Below are positions 52,401 through 59,200 of a stretch of DNA of 64,000 bases, piece by piece. The DNA is from Linyphia triangularis. Taxonomy: Eukaryota; Arthropoda; Arachnida; Araneae; Linyphiidae. Location of the stretch: NCBI GenBank assembly GCA_963978545.1, contig OZ021726.1:57958959-58022958 (forward strand), written 5' to 3'. The notes beneath the pieces are model-generated. The model made no database searches, was not told the DNA's origin, and saw only the letters and a list, made by a program, of their open reading frames with translations. Position 1 is the stretch's first letter, and each line of letters starts with the position of its first letter. The position numbers and the translations under genes are program-made.

Positions 52401-52462
52401 GCAAGGGGCAAGCATTCATTAATCGCATGAAGGCACGAGCGGAAGAGTTGGGGAAGAATTGA
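14525..52462 (+). CDS. CHERP: CHERP orthologue (SURP, CID and G-patch protein), complete, 21 coding exons
   Basis: Coding exons: 14525-14549, 16169-16339, 16770-16796, 17227-17414, 19318-19455, 20280-20291, 20494-20570, 26524-26598, 27065-27176, 30770-30820, 30898-30936, 31146-31277, 32260-32370, 32866-33025, 33365-33619, 34656-34762, 34973-35109, 40393-40599, 41798-42037, 42515-42588 and 52263-52462. All introns are GT..AG and phases join without a stop, giving 845 residues (human CHERP is about 916). In order: SURP near residues 12-63, a glutamine-rich stretch, CID near 145-305, a proline/histidine/glycine-rich middle, the LPAGLM…PL motif, a WEQLGLYEFFKAK motif, an SR-rich tract near 690-750, and a C-terminal G-patch with GHQLLKKMGW and DPYENF. 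CHERP is known as a U2 snRNP-associated pre-mRNA splicing factor, first linked to ER calcium release. The start has A at -3 and G at +4. Introns are packed with transposons. Confidence 0.93.
15328..15504. mobile_element. Pogo/Tigger-like MITE, 177 bp
   Basis: The left end CAGTCAAACCCTGTTAA and the reverse complement of the right end CAGTCCAACTCTGTTAA form terminal inverted repeats, and a TA dinucleotide flanks both sides. CAGT-starting termini and TA target duplications are typical of the pogo branch of Tc1/mariner. There is no coding capacity. It lies in CHERP intron 1. Confidence 0.75.
16169..16339 (+). CDS. CHERP: CHERP exon 2, SURP domain
   Basis: It encodes DQELKNIIDKLAQFVARNG… through the SFLFGG motif, almost the whole SURP (SWAP) module, an RNA-processing interaction domain. 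It starts after TTTTATAG and ends at GTGAGT. Confidence 0.95.
16770..16796 (+). CDS. CHERP: CHERP 27-nt microexon, probably alternative
   Basis: A TTCTTTCAG acceptor and a GTACAA donor bracket 27 nt that read in phase as (N)QCDDNLIA(G). Skipping it leaves the frame open, so it is a candidate cassette exon between the SURP domain and the glutamine-rich region. Confidence 0.6.
17227..17414 (+). CDS. CHERP: CHERP exon, glutamine-rich linker
   Basis: It encodes IKQKQRNLEQQAIVQQ… ending in QQQQ at a GTAGCT donor. The high Gln content matches the linker after SURP in CHERP. Confidence 0.88.
18000..18430. repeat. Possible dispersed repeat in a CHERP intron
   Basis: The sequence around 'gtctgtctgtgtggtcatcataactcccgaac' and 'atgctcaaatttggtgtac' has the less AT-rich composition and phrasing of repetitive sequence common in arthropod genomes. 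I see no clear ends or target duplication in the window. Confidence 0.3.
19318..19455 (+). CDS. CHERP: CHERP exon, start of CID
   Basis: It encodes VQVDEVIRKAQDEKL… to LDGILQPIIDSCTKDSIS, matching the LLQPIIDTCTKDAIS helix at the start of the CHERP CID-like domain. Phase 0 at both ends. Confidence 0.93.
20280..20291 (+). CDS. CHERP: CHERP 12-nt microexon
   Basis: GATTCCATTGAG lies between a good acceptor (…tttacctttgtag) and a GTAAAT donor. It adds DSIE in phase 0 just before TGKGWIFSHA. The flanking exons join in frame without it, so it may be optional. Confidence 0.6.
20494..20570 (+). CDS. CHERP: CHERP exon, CID
   Basis: It encodes TGKGWIFSHATNPARSEVII… with a CCTCTAG acceptor and GTAAGT donor. 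It matches the GKNWMFSNA segment of CHERP. Confidence 0.9.
21102..21284 (+). mobile_element. tRNA-derived SINE, copy 1, 183 bp
   Basis: The 5' part resembles a tRNA with an A-box-like TAGTGGTTAGCGCG and an exact B box GGTTCGAGTCC, internal RNA polymerase III promoter elements. A non-tRNA body and an AACCAACCAAA-type tail follow. A perfect 14-bp target duplication CTCATTTTTCTCTT lies at 21088-21101 and 21285-21298, so both borders are exact. A related minus-strand copy is at 36956-37137. It is nested in element E1. Confidence 0.93.
23441..23472. repeat. (TG)n microsatellite
   Basis: An imperfect TG run with one TTTGCG interruption, followed by GAGAGAGG, inside element E1. Confidence 0.9.
24002..26311. 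mobile_element. Element E2: CAGAG/CAGGG-ended DNA transposon, 2.3 kb
   Basis: The left end CAGAGTGTCTACC is matched by the inverted right end GGTAGACACCCTG. TTATA flanks both sides (23997-24001 and 26312-26316), a 5-bp target duplication like that of E1. Just inside both ends are arrays of GTCAAGAAAGTCACGAAA-type words, inverted at the right end. The interior holds a broken transposase-like frame at about 25276-25740, so this copy derives from an autonomous element. It is separated from E1 by only 138 bp, in the same CHERP intron. Confidence 0.85.
25276..25740 (+). pseudogene. Broken transposase N-terminal relic in E2
   Basis: The frame begins at an ATG and shows a C-x2-C finger (CIFCKSKFDVSH) with a later SH, as in the N-terminal BED-like fingers of some DNA transposases. 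It hits a stop near 25423. The neighbouring frame continues from about 25400 to 25637 (LNFQSLSSHV…). A third piece (VIWALNRVICHTS…) resembles the W…K…SH segment that follows in such proteins. There are thus at least two frame breaks. The family is not certain, and the product cannot be functional as it stands. Confidence 0.5.
26524..26598 (+). CDS. CHERP: CHERP exon, CID
   Basis: It encodes VTEPGASFVTKLHLVYLIND… ending in LHHW/C across the junction, matching the HLIYLINDVLHHC core of the CHERP CID. Acceptor TTTTTAG, donor GTAAGC. Confidence 0.95.
27065..27176 (+). CDS. CHERP: CHERP exon, CID
   Basis: It encodes FRKNAEDLKKILEKAVVPIF… to ADKQQKLSK, matching the LQKVVVPIYCTSF…EEDKQQKI segment of CHERP. 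Confidence 0.95.
27428..30179. mobile_element. Element E3: CAGGGCTGCCA-ended transposon, 2.75 kb
   Basis: The left end CAGGGCTGCCACAGGCGACT is matched by an inverted right end …AGTGGCAGCCCTG. AAATAA flanks both sides (27422-27427 and 30180-30185), a 6-bp target duplication. Subterminal arrays of GCGACTA/GCAACTATTTT words lie at the left, and GAGACTACTATTTT words at the right. At about 27930-28125 it carries a short piece of the same core as E1, E4 and E6. At 28129 an E1-like end (CAGGGTGGCGTCAGAACTGG, then a GGGAA array) begins without a visible partner, suggesting nested or recombined elements. A tandem duplication lies at 28461-28806. Confidence 0.85.
28461..28806. repeat. Tandem duplication, about 172-bp unit, inside E3
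   Basis: 'ttatttctg' recurs at 28472 and 28644. The longer blocks 'gcatcctttacagacatgatt' and 'agaatatatt.gaaccct' repeat in the same order and spacing. Confidence 0.85.
30770..30820 (+). CDS. CHERP: CHERP exon, CID end
   Basis: It encodes LHKLWETNKYFSSQILD (51 nt, phase 0), matching LLQLWEKNGYFDDSIIQ in CHERP. Confidence 0.95.
30898..30936 (+). CDS. CHERP: CHERP exon (QLQNPTASLAAYQ)
   Basis: A 39-nt phase-0 exon with a TTTTCTAG acceptor and GTAACA donor. It matches QLQSPALGLGQYQ in CHERP. Confidence 0.93.
31146..31277 (+). CDS. CHERP: CHERP exon, helical region after CID
   Basis: It encodes AGLIAEFASLITPITTAIQA… to LTGQMHQLQ, corresponding to the helical, Gln-rich segment after the CID. 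132 nt, phase 0. Confidence 0.93.
31340..31403. repeat. (AT)n microsatellite, about 64 bp
   Basis: An uninterrupted AT dinucleotide run that starts 62 bp after a CHERP donor site. It is likely length-polymorphic and a difficult region for assembly. Confidence 0.97.
32260..32370 (+). CDS. CHERP: CHERP exon, low-complexity middle
   Basis: It encodes VPYAFQSAANPLVQQAANSP… ending GQAQ at GTCAGT. Low sequence conservation is expected here; assignment rests on splice sites, phase and position. Confidence 0.85.
32866..33025 (+). CDS. CHERP: CHERP exon, acidic middle
   Basis: It encodes IPEEIPKSSAELVPEHQLEG… to NSDRLP plus one base. The donor GTTATA is the weakest in the gene, but phase 1 fits the next exon exactly. 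Confidence 0.8.
33365..33619 (+). CDS. CHERP: CHERP exon, Pro/His/Gly-rich region
   Basis: It encodes a repetitive segment of PPYGHPDHPGHHPNG type, like the long proline/histidine-rich part of CHERP, which is probably disordered. Donor GTAAGT. Confidence 0.92.
34656..34762 (+). CDS. CHERP: CHERP exon with the LPAGLM motif
   Basis: It encodes GMGPQDMPSDYMEPAG… to YYDLPAGLMVPLVG, matching the conserved YFDLPAGLMAPLV of CHERP. Donor GTGAGC. Confidence 0.95.
34973..35109 (+). CDS. CHERP: CHERP exon with the DIRLPPP motif
   Basis: It encodes LEDTDYDSPLEPDDIRLPPP… to RLLAAVEQFYCPPTHERTRN, a highly conserved block. Donor GTCAGC. Confidence 0.95.
35680..37283. mobile_element. Element E4: CAGGGCTGCCA-ended transposon, 1.6 kb
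   Basis: Same family as E3, with the left end CAGGGCTGCCACTGGCAACT and inverted right end AGTGGCAGCCCTG. ATAGTA flanks both sides (35674-35679 and 37284-37289), an exact 6-bp target duplication. The same subterminal GCGACTA and GACTACTATTTT words occur. The interior (about 36,025-36,860) carries the core repeat also found in E1 and E6. A SINE is inserted at 36956-37137. No transposase is seen. Confidence 0.88.
36956..37137 (-). mobile_element. tRNA-derived SINE, copy 2, 182 bp
   Basis: On the minus strand it starts GCTGACCAAAAGGTATAGTG, like copy 1, carries the B box GGTTCGAGTCC and ends in an AACCAACCAACC tail. A 12-bp target duplication with one mismatch (TGTTAAGTTATG at 36944-36955; TGTTAAATTATG at 37138-37149) sets both borders. 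It is nested in element E4. Confidence 0.93.
38134..39552. mobile_element. Element E5: CAGGGGTCA-ended transposon, 1.4 kb
   Basis: The left end CAGGGGTCACAGACGTCC is matched by the inverted right end …CACTTTGACCCCTG. ATAACA flanks both sides (38128-38133 and 39553-39558), an exact 6-bp target duplication. Arrays of (G)TCCTATAT words lie inside the left end and in the same orientation inside the right end. No long reading frame is present. An inner inverted repeat lies at 38866-39040. Confidence 0.85.
38866..39040. repeat. Inner inverted repeat inside E5
   Basis: GGTTAAGATTTACTCTACGG (from 38866) pairs with the reverse complement of the 39016-39040 region (GGTTAAGATCAACTGTACGA); both continue into CCCC and beyond. 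A third direct copy, GGTTAAGATTTACTGTTCGG, starts near 38657. It could be a nested mini-element. Confidence 0.6.
40393..40599 (+). CDS. CHERP: CHERP exon with the WEQLGLYEFFKAK motif
   Basis: It encodes SYVISSEGWEQLGLYEFFKA… then a basic segment ending PRRKYREVK. It matches EGWEQNGLYEFFRAKMRARRRK of CHERP, after a 5.3-kb intron holding E4 and E5. Confidence 0.95.
41798..42037 (+). CDS. CHERP: CHERP exon, SR-rich domain
   Basis: It encodes a run of RS/SR dipeptides (SRSMSRSRSRSPD, GRSRSRSPGGKRRSPD), the arginine-serine-rich tract of splicing-associated proteins. Donor GTAAGT. Confidence 0.95.
42515..42588 (+). CDS. CHERP: CHERP exon, start of G-patch
   Basis: It encodes GSGPVPHERRLDESNKGHQL…KKMG, matching EENKGHQMLVKMG at the start of the CHERP G-patch. 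Donor GTGAGA. The 9.7-kb terminal intron follows. Confidence 0.95.
44497..44654 (+). repeat. 5' LTR of the BEL/Pao element
   Basis: 158 bp, TG…CA ends, preceded by GTTTA. It differs from the 3' LTR at the seventh base (G against A) and near the 3' end (CACAAAC against CACGAAC). Confidence 0.95.
44660..44678 (+). promoter_or_regulatory. Candidate primer-binding site
   Basis: TGGCGCTACAACGTGGGGC starts six bases after the 5' LTR. It begins TGG, as needed to pair with a tRNA CCA end, and resembles lysine-tRNA-type primer sites with a small internal difference. The exact tRNA is not proven. Confidence 0.55.
45071..47038 (+). CDS. BEL/Pao gag and aspartic protease frame
   Basis: 655 residues. 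The basic, coiled-coil-like N-terminus leads into a DUF1759-type gag region around residues 150-330 (LPKLALPRFFGD, W…YW..F). Three Cys/His segments follow: CLFCDKFHPSLNC near 373-385, a zinc knuckle CYRCFEKGSHLSSSC near 403-417, and CKTCKSVAHNELFC near 424-437. Near 495-500 is FDSASS, the D-S/T-A/G-type active site of a retroviral-like aspartic protease (Asp496). The frame ends at a TGA just after a run of six A. Its function would be particle assembly and polyprotein cleavage. Confidence 0.93.
   Translation: MAGDEQNKSEKEEFERSNKKRSVARQLTTKLLSKIELIYNDENFDKIEKREEVSCLLDQLREKRSTLKDLDNKIETFVSADDFEKEIVSAEEYSEKIVRWEGKIGRFLKLENETRTFDSSTLNANGSVSMQNDRPDTLNYDENSSNLSMRMSLPKLALPRFFGDTCQWLEYWGQFEDAIHKNKSLTNVERFHYLKCSLGGSALNAIKGLALTEQNYEKCIQLLKSRFGRHDIIINSHMTKLLNLEPIRNSSNIKALRMLYDQLEVNIRSLESLNVVAGSYGQLLCPIVMKLLPNDLSLEYNRVRKSKSEFSILELMEFFKSELETRECQNLLDHANVRNDSYTRGRGYDNNRDNKRFVKNEVSFATCAKRNTCLFCDKFHPSLNCKTLSAIEKRSKLKREGRCYRCFEKGSHLSSSCKEQIPPCKTCKSVAHNELFCLEKKNISTEVETPQNSESIISSVTHSGKEGSDSILPTCAVRVRNPGQGSRSKIVSVLFDSASSCSFVTKDIASELNLVVIRKEILDICTFGNAPTKTAFDVATILICHINDPSRLAKIEVFITNKISHAKIGIPKNDIQQMLANASIPANEIALVEGKRKIDILLGCDVMWRFQTGNRIELERGLYCIETLFGFFVSGTARSSNNLKSFVNLCVLGKK
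47007..50456 (+). CDS. BEL/Pao pol frame: RT, RNase H, integrase
   Basis: 1,149 codons from a TTG at 47007. There is no ATG at the start, so it is probably reached from the upstream frame. Reverse transcriptase shows the ADIEKAF aspartate (about 209) and YVDD (286-289). RNase H shows Asp467 (FCDAS), Glu510 and Asp539. Integrase has an HHCC-like zinc-binding segment (H784, H789, C819, C822) and catalytic D854 (GTDF), D920 (SDCG) and E971 (GGLWE). The C-terminal region is of DUF5641 type (PPLRWKLGRV, KLPIYE end). It overlaps the gag frame by 32 nt in the +1 frame. The catalytic residues appear intact. Confidence 0.93.
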   Translation: MLIFACWAKNEIEGDCKAQILNERESDENLNLELKKLWELDNLFISNESESSLLNCEIEVLRDFENNLKYENGRYEVNLPFKREVDLPDNLEVSKGRLTSLVSRFNRDPALYETYKSVFEEQLRSGVIEEVDITKDDSMGRIYYAPHHPVIREQKESNRTRLRIVFDMSSKEKGCLSLNDNLHSGPNLNPNLLTLLLKFRMNRIGLIADIEKAFLRVGLNETDRNCQRFIWIDKMPPTEIKVYRNTTVSFGVKSSPFLLAATIKHHIKKFEISHPSTYKALNDCLYVDDFIISLNDMNEAIETCENAKTILASANMNLREWRTNSTELSAIWQNNNFEKKPKDNLIAIKVLGIIWDTVTDELKYDLDSVLLALERDKCTKRSILQMSCKLFDPMGLIAAFTIRAKILLQETWQRGLTWDEELPKDLKEKWKKWNLEIAKLSNLSISRSYFSKFPYLDSGYEIHVFCDASEAAYGCVAYIRYPAADSFIVSFITAKARVAPVKKITLPRLELSAATIGARVLNSLKEIFKIGTNYTLWSDSTVALHWIKGNAKNWKPYVSNRVNEIQGLTEPSNWRHCRGNDNPADLLTRGCSADDLISDTTNWWKANSWLGLPESQWIKGCSMEMSNSSREPKVIVETRSKAVNVSLVSSEHQQANSIDEILNKYSSWNKLQRVVAWCLRFIENCKVAQKRKTFLTTEEIQNASRVIVKRIQLAAFKEDIDLLQKGKSLKTSSNILPLAPFLDSSGVLRVGGRLRHSSLSDSRKHPILLPKNHHVCTIIVKHYHEMNLHGGIQLTSSALMQRFWIINVKKLVRNVIFRCMKCYKQRASTETQFMSDLPSSRITPSRVFSSVGTDFAGPFLVTPRRGRGVKSSKSYVCIFVCFVTKAVHLEVVSDLSSEAFLACLRRFTARRGEPAQIWSDCGTNYVGAERELRRFVSSFSSNEELQNHLLKENIVWRFNPPGGPHHGGLWETTVRSMKLHLKKTVGDQVLTIEEFMTLITQVEACLNSRPLTPMSTDTEDLQPLTPGHFLIGAPLTALPENDLVDEKIPILRRWKLTQQLVQRFWKRWSNEYLSSLQQRRKWTKSNPNIEIGQLVLVKEDNLPPLRWKLGRVTELLPGRDNRIRVVKLKTATGELIRPIVKISKLPIYE
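50805..50818 (+). promoter_or_regulatory. Polypurine tract
   Basis: GGGGGGGAGGA immediately precedes the 3' LTR, where plus-strand priming by reverse transcriptase is expected. Confidence 0.85.
50819..50976 (+). repeat. 3' LTR of the BEL/Pao element
   Basis: 158 bp, 156 of which are identical to the 5' LTR, followed by the GTTTA duplication at 50977-50981. Confidence 0.95.
52263..52462 (+). CDS. CHERP: CHERP last coding exon, G-patch and stop
   Basis: It encodes GWSGAGLGSNEQGIQDPVDAG… to DPYENFRKSKGQAFINRMKA… and ends at TGA. It matches the G-patch (GWSGSGGLG…) and the DPYENYRRNKSYSFIARMKAR tail of CHERP. Acceptor ATTTCAG. Confidence 0.97.
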
Positions 52463-52487
52463 TAGATTTTTATTGATGACATATTGT

Positions 52488-52594
52488 AATAAAATTAGAT
52501 TCATCTTTTGTCAAGACCTTGTGCTGATTCATATTTTTCCATCACAAATGGTCAGGCTTATTTCCATCTTGTATAATCCTACATTTACAATAAA
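52488..52594 (+). promoter_or_regulatory. CHERP: CHERP polyadenylation signals
   Basis: AATAAA occurs at 52488-52493 and 52589-52594, 26 and 127 nt after the stop codon. Either would give a short 3' UTR. Confidence 0.55.
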
Positions 52595-52599
52595 AGTTA

Positions 52600-55500
52600 T
52601 AATTTTTTTTTAATGTATGGATATTTATTTGGGCATTATGTTGTGATGTGATTTGAAAAACTAATAGTATGAATTAATCAATTATTTTATTAATTTCAGT
52701 CTTTCCCATGTACATTTACAGATTGATATTTACATACAATATTTACAAGCTAATTTCCCCTCATGCATTAAAAGTAATATATATGTAAATTTTATGGTCT
52801 TTTAATAAAATGAATAAAAGTTTTTTTAAACTTGATGATATTAAGTTATGCACAAGTCAAAAATTTAGGAGATTCTCTGTAGTTAAATAACGTTTTCATA
52901 CATTGATATAAATGAATAAAATAAAAAGATAGTATTTAATATAATAATGATGCGAGAATATATGAAACATGCTATAACATTTACATGCAAATATACAATT
53001 TTATATCTACAATTTTTTTTACATAAATCTGAAACAAAAAATGTATTCAAACCTAATGTTATCAAAAGGCATCTATAGACATTTATAAATGTTGCTTAAA
53101 CTCAATGAAAGACAAATACAGTGTTTATGTACATACTTCAGTATCTTTTTTTCAGTATGTTGAAACTACTGCTGATCATTCTACCATAAATTTTATGGAT
53201 ACTAAAATTTCATTATAAATATAATTGTAAACAAAAAGTATATCATATATTGTATATTTACACACACTTGATAATTTGTTTTCCCCAGAGTTTTCACTCT
53301 TAAGTATGATAACATAAATTGAAGATGTGATATCTGAACTAAGAAATATTAATTTAAATTTTTTTTTTTTTTGAAGCTTAATCTTTAATTATCTCTTATT
53401 TATTTATATGTTTAACAGACAAGTATTTTTATTTTCTTTGAAGCCTGCATGGATTTTTACTATTGTAAGTTTTAGTAGTGAAGAATAAAGACTAATGGTT
53501 ATCAAATTAGAAATTTATGCAAAGATATAGAAGGTTCTTAAAAACATTGACTGCAGTTACAATACATCCTGTGAACATTAAACCTATCATATACCACATA
53601 AAATACCATCAGTCAGTAAAACACTATTCTTCCTAGTTGCCTAATGCCTCATAATACTCAGTTAAATAACTAAGCTTACATTATTGAAATTGGGTCGCTA
53701 AGTTTTTTTACAAGTGCATCAAAAGGTGGTGTTTAAGACTTATACTATTTTTAAACCAATTTCAAATGGTGTTTGTTCTATTGTCCTAAAATACAAAATA
53801 TGTTATGTCTGTAAGATATGATTATATGTATGTGTGTTTTGGATGTCCGATTCCCATCAGAAAGATAGTTTTGGGTTTATAAAAAGAAAGTGAATTTCAT
53901 GTTCGAATTGGATAAACATTGACAGTTTGTTTATTATGATAAACATCCCTTTATCTATTAAAACTTCATTACTCTAACCAATAATGCCAAATGTATTAAA
54001 TATCTGAACAGTGATTTAATTAGAACTTTAAGAGTTATGAGCACATAAAGGATCATAAGTACAACCAATGATTATTTAAATTAATGTCACAAAACACAAA
54101 TTACACCGTAGTTTTCCATTTCTTTGTATAGGAAAGTAACTGTTACATTTTAAATGATTGTCACTTTGGAATATCGTGCAAATAATATCCTAATAGCTGG
54201 TTTCTCCTCAGACTTTAAGCATATTTCTGGAAGAGTTTGTGACCAACAAAAATGTTTATGACAAGTTACAAGATGATTCTTTCAACTAAATGTCCTTAAT
54301 ATTCAGTAACATGAAGATCTAAATTACTCAAAAATACAAAGAACACTATCACTCATATTAACATAGTTCTACATAATCTGGTGCTAATAAAACTTGAATT
54401 ATTTTAGATAAGTGTTTAATAGAATCTTTAAATAATGATTAATGGCATTTAATTTAATGAAAATGCATGCCTCTTTTGCCAATTAGGTTAATCTAGCTGC
54501 TCATGTTTATTGACGATTTTGAACCAAAACTTTCAACTTTATTAAAAAGTAAAAGGTAAAACAATGTTTTAACTTTGTTTAGCTTTCTTCTAATTTATTC
54601 TTTAATTTATTAAGAAAATCAATGTGACTTTACGAAAAAACGCTTCTTTTATAGAGTAAAAGAAAGCAAAATACTCAATGCTTCAAACAGCAAAGAAACC
54701 TTCCCTATGTTACTTTCTGAAATGAATCCCATTTGGTTCATCAACATCCAATTATACGCCCCTTTTCAACCACATAGTTTCATGTTGTGACTTCAGTGAT
54801 GCTCTAAACTTGATATTATAAGGCAGAATCTCTATGGCATTCCCATTGCTAAGTGGTTTCAGGTTAAGTTTTGACTTCAATCTAGAATCAAGGGACTACA
54901 TTATCGTTCTTTATTAACAGGACTGTTGACGCAAAGTTTAATCTCCAACTTTTTTCCAATGCTGTTATAGAATACAGTTAGCTGTTGGCTTGGTAGTGTT
55001 TTTCCCATTACTCCAGACTCATGGCCAATGGATCTGGGTTAAGTATTGACTTAGACTCGAGCCTCTAAAACTACCATAATCGAGATAGAAGGATGAACTC
55101 GGAAATCCGATTTCGAACTTCGAAAAGGTGACAGTGATTAATCCAATATCTATGGTGATGTTCTTAAGTAGGGTCGTTCACAGTAATAAGTCTTCTATGA
55201 ATATGGTCTGTGAAATGCAAGCAGGGATATTCTATGAGGTTGTAGTAGTCTATGTGGTAGATTTTTAATTATTTTTTTAAGAATGTGTTGTGAAAGAAAT
55301 GAGTCCTTTTGTCTCACATACTGCATACAGCCCTTTAAAAGTACGCGCTAGGAATGGATAGACTTTATTTCAAACATCAAAGAGGTTCCAGTGTCTTTCT
55401 CTTCATTGATAAACTAAGAATTGTACATTGTAGTATCCACGGCAGTGGTTCATATCTGGATTATGGGGTACATATCTTCTATGAGGTGATGGGTTGGGAA

Positions 55501-55986
55501 TATCATTTGCCAAATGGTTTCATATACGGATTGACTTTGAATCGAGTCATTCATAATGATATGTGGTTTGTGCATTAAAATCTATGCTGATCTAAGGATT
55601 ATGGGTGTCGGCGTTCTATGTTGTGCAGTGTACAACACCCATCACCAAGTTTGTTTCACAATAAATGGTGGAACTTGAACCCAACATCAAGAAATTATCA
55701 GTGTGTGACAGGATAGAAGACTTTAAAGTTTGTTAGTAACTCCATCAAACTTTACCTCACAGAGCTGTGCCAGTGATGAATCACGAGTAAGGTTTAAAGG
55801 ATTGATCTAGGTAGAGAGGAACAAATTTTCTATGCTGATGTTATTTAAGCCAATGGATGTTTTATGGTGATGGATCTTCCACGATGGTAGTCTTGGTGTG
55901 ATGGGTCTTCTGTGGCGTATATCACAAATCCATCACCAGTGTCCTCCTCCAGATGATGTGTTTAGTTAAACTCAATAAGAGATCCT
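52600..55986. other. Convergent intergenic region between CHERP and GABBR1
   Basis: No coding sequence is evident. The AT-rich first part may include the GABA-B receptor 3' UTR, since TTTATT (AATAAA on the minus strand) occurs several times. From about 54,700 to 55,980 the composition is less AT-rich, with recurring words such as 'tctatg', 'ggtgatg' and 'cccat'. This is consistent with a long receptor 3' UTR or an old repeat. Confidence 0.45.
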
Positions 55987-56247
55987 TCAGAGGTAGGACT
56001 CTGAGAACTCGAAGTCTGACCTAGAGCACCTGGAGCTCCTTGCCATGGAGGTTCCGGTGATGAATCCGGAGTCGGATGTCGGGTCGATGGTGATGTTGTC
56101 TTTTGGTGCCAGCATTACACCGTCCGTGTACTGGCCCACTGTGATGCGTACCCGGTCTCCACCACCCATGCTCGAGGCCAGTTGCAGGTTGCGGAGGTTG
56201 CTGCGTTCTTGCAGAGCCTGGGTTACCTGGCGAATCTGTTCCTCGCG
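55987..56247 (-). CDS. GABBR1: GABBR1 last exon: coiled coil end and C-terminal tail
   Basis: It encodes [20 protein letters not shown]…, then a serine-rich tail ending in TGA. The exon is clearly richer in G+C than its surroundings. Acceptor CCACAAG. Confidence 0.9.
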   Translation of the reverse strand, partial: REEQIRQVTQALQERSNLRNLQLASSMGGGDRVRITVGQYTDGVMLAPKDNITIDPTSDSGFITGTSMARSSRCSRSDFEFSESYL

Positions 56248-59200
56248 CTTGTGGAAAAAAAAAGAAAATGTTAAAATTTTAAGTATAGTGGCTTGGGAAT
56301 ATCACGAATTTTACAGGGTTTTTTTCTCTTCATTGTGGAGGAAATATTAGGAATTTTTTCAAAATTTACCACAAATAAAAGATATATGTAGGACTTTAAC
56401 ACCGAAACAAAATTTGACATCGACGTAACTTTTCTGTATATATTTTTTATTTTCTGGATAATAATAAAACCTAATTATCGGGTACATCCCACAGGAAATG
56501 TTTTTCGATAGTGGATTTTTTTTTTTATTTTTTAATATATATATATCCATCAGGATAACATTCGAGGCATAAATTTATTTTATCTGGAAGATTGAGTGGG
56601 ACATTTCAGTTCCCAAAAATTTATGAAATGGTTGTCCAGACTTGTTCCCTTGGGTGAACACCAAACTTTAAATGTTAAAGTGAACGCGGAAGTAGATTTA
56701 GGAGTAGTGACATGATCAACCTTACACATAACTACAGTTCACAACAATTCAATTGATTGAAAAAAGTTTGAGAAATATTATTAACAATGTCTCTCTATAT
56801 TTTTTTCAATTTACTTGATTATTTTATGTAAGGCCCCATTGTATGTATGGCTCAAGTACATTGTAATTTAAAGGTTTTTTTTATGATAAACTTGTAATTA
56901 AAGGTTGAATTAGGAAGAATTCAGTTGAACTTATACAAACATTTTTCTCCACAAGACTGGTTTGCTTTTAACAAGCATATAATATGACTTGGTAAACGTA
57001 TCGTTACTTTGAAATTTACTCATATTTAAACTAATCTAAAGAGCTATTTTATAATAAAATCGTGGATCAATGATGTAAAGTTAAAGATATCTAAATTAAT
57101 ATAAACTGAGATTGTTATCTATTTTTAATATCAATTACCCATAGTGTTCGAACTTTATCAGCAAGTTAATTATTTCAATCTTCTTATTCTGCACAATTAA
57201 CAATAGAATTAATATAATTAAATAATAAATAAAAATAATTAATACCAACCTTTCTACAGTTGACATACAATTCTTCACTTGAAATATTTTAAATTAAACT
57301 CAAAATATATTCATACCACATTTTTTTCAGAATAATCTTAGAAAGTATAACAATTGAAACTGCCAAGTAACTGTTTTACAAGAAGGTTAGATTGGACTAT
57401 CCAACTTTTTAATCATCTTTTAAATAGAATATTAACAATAAATCCTACTTTTTAGTTAATACACAAAGAAATGTAGTCAGGGGAAATTAATACATACATC
57501 AATAATTTGACGTCGTAATTCATCGTTTTCCCGCTGTAGCCTTATCTGTCTGTCTTCCTCTTCTCTGCTAGTGATGGTATCAGTTAGCGTTCTTGCATCA
57601 ATTCTTTCTCGGGGCCGACGTATTAGCTCAATAACCTAGAAATATAACGTTAAATCATCTGTGTTTGGAGAAAAAGTAATTAAAAGTTTTTATCACTAAC
57701 AGAAAAGTATAATATAAAATTTTTCTATAAAACTAGAATTATTGCTACATTTCTATTGTCCTCCTAAAAAGTGTTAGCACTCAACTGCTTAAACAAACAC
57801 TGGAACTTCTATTTCAGTAACTTATGTTCTTTTTATGATCTAGAGACTGTTTTATTTTCAATTCTGATACGAGTAAACAGTCAGAAAACAGTTATTGTTA
57901 TCGTAGATGCAAAAGTGGATTAATGGCGAATAAAATTCTATTTTTTTCTTCAAAATTAATAATTTATGATGGTTTAGAGATCGAAGATTCTTAAAACTTT
58001 CAAAAATATGCAGTTACGATACGAGACTAAAAGAATTTAAATGAAATCATGATAAAAATGCAATTTAAAAATAAAATTTCTAAAAAGAATATACATTTAA
58101 ATACTTTCCATCTACATTTATTTAGAACAATTTTGAATGAAGTATTTTCTTCAAAATACAGTGGAGTATACTACAAACAACTTATGCTCTGCAAAAGAAT
58201 AATATAACAATAACAACATAGTAATACAAGTATATTAAGTTTGGCATGGCCTACTTTCGAAATGATAGGAGTGGGGAACAACTTATTACATATAATTTCA
58301 ATCATATGCACACAATAATTTTGAGCTGATTATGTGCAGTCTAAAATTTACAATTTAGTTATTTTAACTTCTTTTTATCAGCATATTCTTCCTGATAATC
58401 ATTTCAATCTGGAAATACAAACGCTTTTACAGCGACGCGACGGCAATATGTTGGTTTGCTTTCTTTCAAGGACTCCCTCCGTGTAGTAAAACAACTTGTA
58501 CAGATCTCAGGAAAGCTGAGTGAAGTTACCATTCCCTCGAAACAGAATTGTGTTTAGTTTTAAAATCAAACTAACACTTAATGCAAAATAGTTTGCATAT
58601 TTGCTTAATGCAATTAATAAGGCACAAAGAAATTTATCATTTAAAACGGAAAGCGAGAAAAAATGCATTGAATTTACTTCCTATAATTAAATTTCTGTTT
58701 TTATTTTTGTGATATAGTGTGTTATTGTGATATATGTGCTTCTATGTAATGTACTTCAATAATAATGTAAAAACCACTATTTTTTTTTATCTCAAATTTA
58801 ACCCAACTTAATTTTTCTGGATGATGAATATTCAATCCACTCCAAGAATCGACATTCTGAATGCTGTATAAGTAGTTTTACCACAGGGTGATCATTATAG
58901 CAAAGAAGCCAACTATCATTTAAGCTTAAGCATTCTGCGCGTTGGTATTTAAAAATAGCTATTGGGATTGAAATGATTAAAAAATAAAGTGTAATAAGTA
59001 ATTACTTAATGAATTCCTTGGAAAAAAACTTAAGGCTCCTTGAAATGTATGTGTTACTTCTTTTCTACCGGATTATTTATTTTAAAATTGATTACAAAAA
59101 CTCATCCACAAGATGTTTAATCATTAAAATATAAATAGTTATTTTATTTTAATTAATGAAATGGGTTCGAGTTCATTGTTTCAGTGATAATAAACTAAAT

